Below, piece after piece: positions 5,960 through 6,107 of a DNA stretch of 6,107 nt. A program made the translations under genes and the position numbers. The notes beneath the pieces were generated by a model. The model did no database searches. It was not told the origin of the DNA and saw only the letters and a list, made by a program, of their open reading frames with translations. Positions within the stretch are counted from its first letter, which is position 1. Every line of letters begins with the position of its first letter. Source of the DNA: Oscillospiraceae bacterium (lineage in GTDB: Bacteria; Bacillota; Clostridia; Oscillospirales; Acutalibacteraceae); contig JAQXHW010000061.1 of the NCBI GenBank assembly GCA_029007475.1, forward strand, positions 1 to 6,107, read 5' to 3'.

Positions 5960-6106
5960 TTAACTTCCTGCAGATTCGTAGGCGTTAATTCCCCTTCTCC
6001 AAATAAGCTGGGAAATGAGGAAAAGCACCACAGCCATACCCACAGTCACAGGTAAGCTCCACCACTCCTCTCCTCTGAGGAGATAGATGGCGGGATAGTA
6101 GGCAGT
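5960..6106 (-). CDS. ABC-2 type transporter permease, C-terminal fragment
   Basis: The last 48 codons of a gene that enters from the window edge; the true start is outside. The peptide begins TAYYPAIYLLRGEEWW, has one hydrophobic helix of about 18 residues (VTVGMAVVLFLISQLIW), and ends RRGINAYESAGS. A Tyr-Tyr-Pro-Ala segment, a last membrane helix, and an ending of the form W-R-x-G-x-x-x-Y-E-S-A-G are typical of one ABC-2 permease family (DUF990-like). Members are usually encoded as an ATPase plus two permeases, exporting an unknown substrate through the cytoplasmic membrane. The ATPase and partner permease should lie beyond the edge. Family-level call only, from a short fragment. Confidence 0.75.
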   Translation of the reverse strand, partial: TAYYPAIYLLRGEEWWSLPVTVGMAVVLFLISQLIWRRGINAYESAGS

Positions 6107-6107
6107 T

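Noticed and set aside
5962..6107. Alternative minus-strand frame at the right edge (ending in CDCGYGCGAF...)
   Set aside because: The neighbouring frame gives a membrane helix and an ABC-2 permease style ending, which this frame lacks.
1..6107. CRISPR array, tRNA or rRNA, insertion sequence, riboswitch, phage attachment site
   Set aside because: Nothing seen on either strand: no regularly spaced repeats, no transposase, no structured leader long enough; intergenic gaps are about 200 bases or less.

Overview
All four genes in this window lie on the minus strand. The window looks like the chromosome of a gut starch-degrading Firmicute, most likely Ruminococcus bromii or a close relative. The reason is two adjacent secreted proteins with type I dockerins, one of which is a large modular pullulanase with starch-binding modules. 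This is the architecture of the R. bromii 'amylosome', a cell-surface complex of amylases held together by cohesin-dockerin contacts. The species assignment is inference; no rRNA or housekeeping marker is present.

Layout in the direction of transcription (high to low coordinates): (1) 6107-5960, the C-terminal 48 codons of an ABC-2 type permease, cut by the window edge. (2) After 64 bases without a terminator, 5895-4786 encodes a 369-residue ROK-like (ASKHA fold) putative sugar kinase or sugar-binding protein. Its motifs run in circularly permuted order: the C-terminal half of a normal ROK protein comes first. It ends at an intrinsic terminator (4769-4732). (3) An independent extended -10 promoter (4661-4633) drives a 1359-residue secreted type I pullulanase (4586-507). 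The evidence points to a TTG start with a strong Shine-Dalgarno, not the longer open frame that begins at 4724. Module order: signal peptide, CBM48, GH13 catalytic domain, beta-sandwich, two MucBP-like repeats, a CBM26-like module, a third MucBP-like segment, dockerin, FIVAR-like helical module, C-terminal CBM26. It ends at an intrinsic terminator (484-454). (4) A second promoter (384-356) drives a secreted protein with a dockerin close behind its signal peptide (303-1), cut by the window edge.

The two dockerin proteins probably dock onto the same class of cohesin, because the residues at the recognition positions are nearly identical. The pullulanase would cleave alpha-1,6 branches of starch outside the cell. 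The upstream ABC-2 permease/ROK-like pair is a separate transcription unit, and no link to starch use can be shown from the sequence beyond proximity.

Most notable points: the permuted ROK-like protein; a Gly replacing the usual Asp at the start of GH13 conserved region I in an otherwise intact pullulanase; an internal dockerin followed by a FIVAR-like module and CBM26; and palindromic elements near the promoters and over a ribosome binding site.
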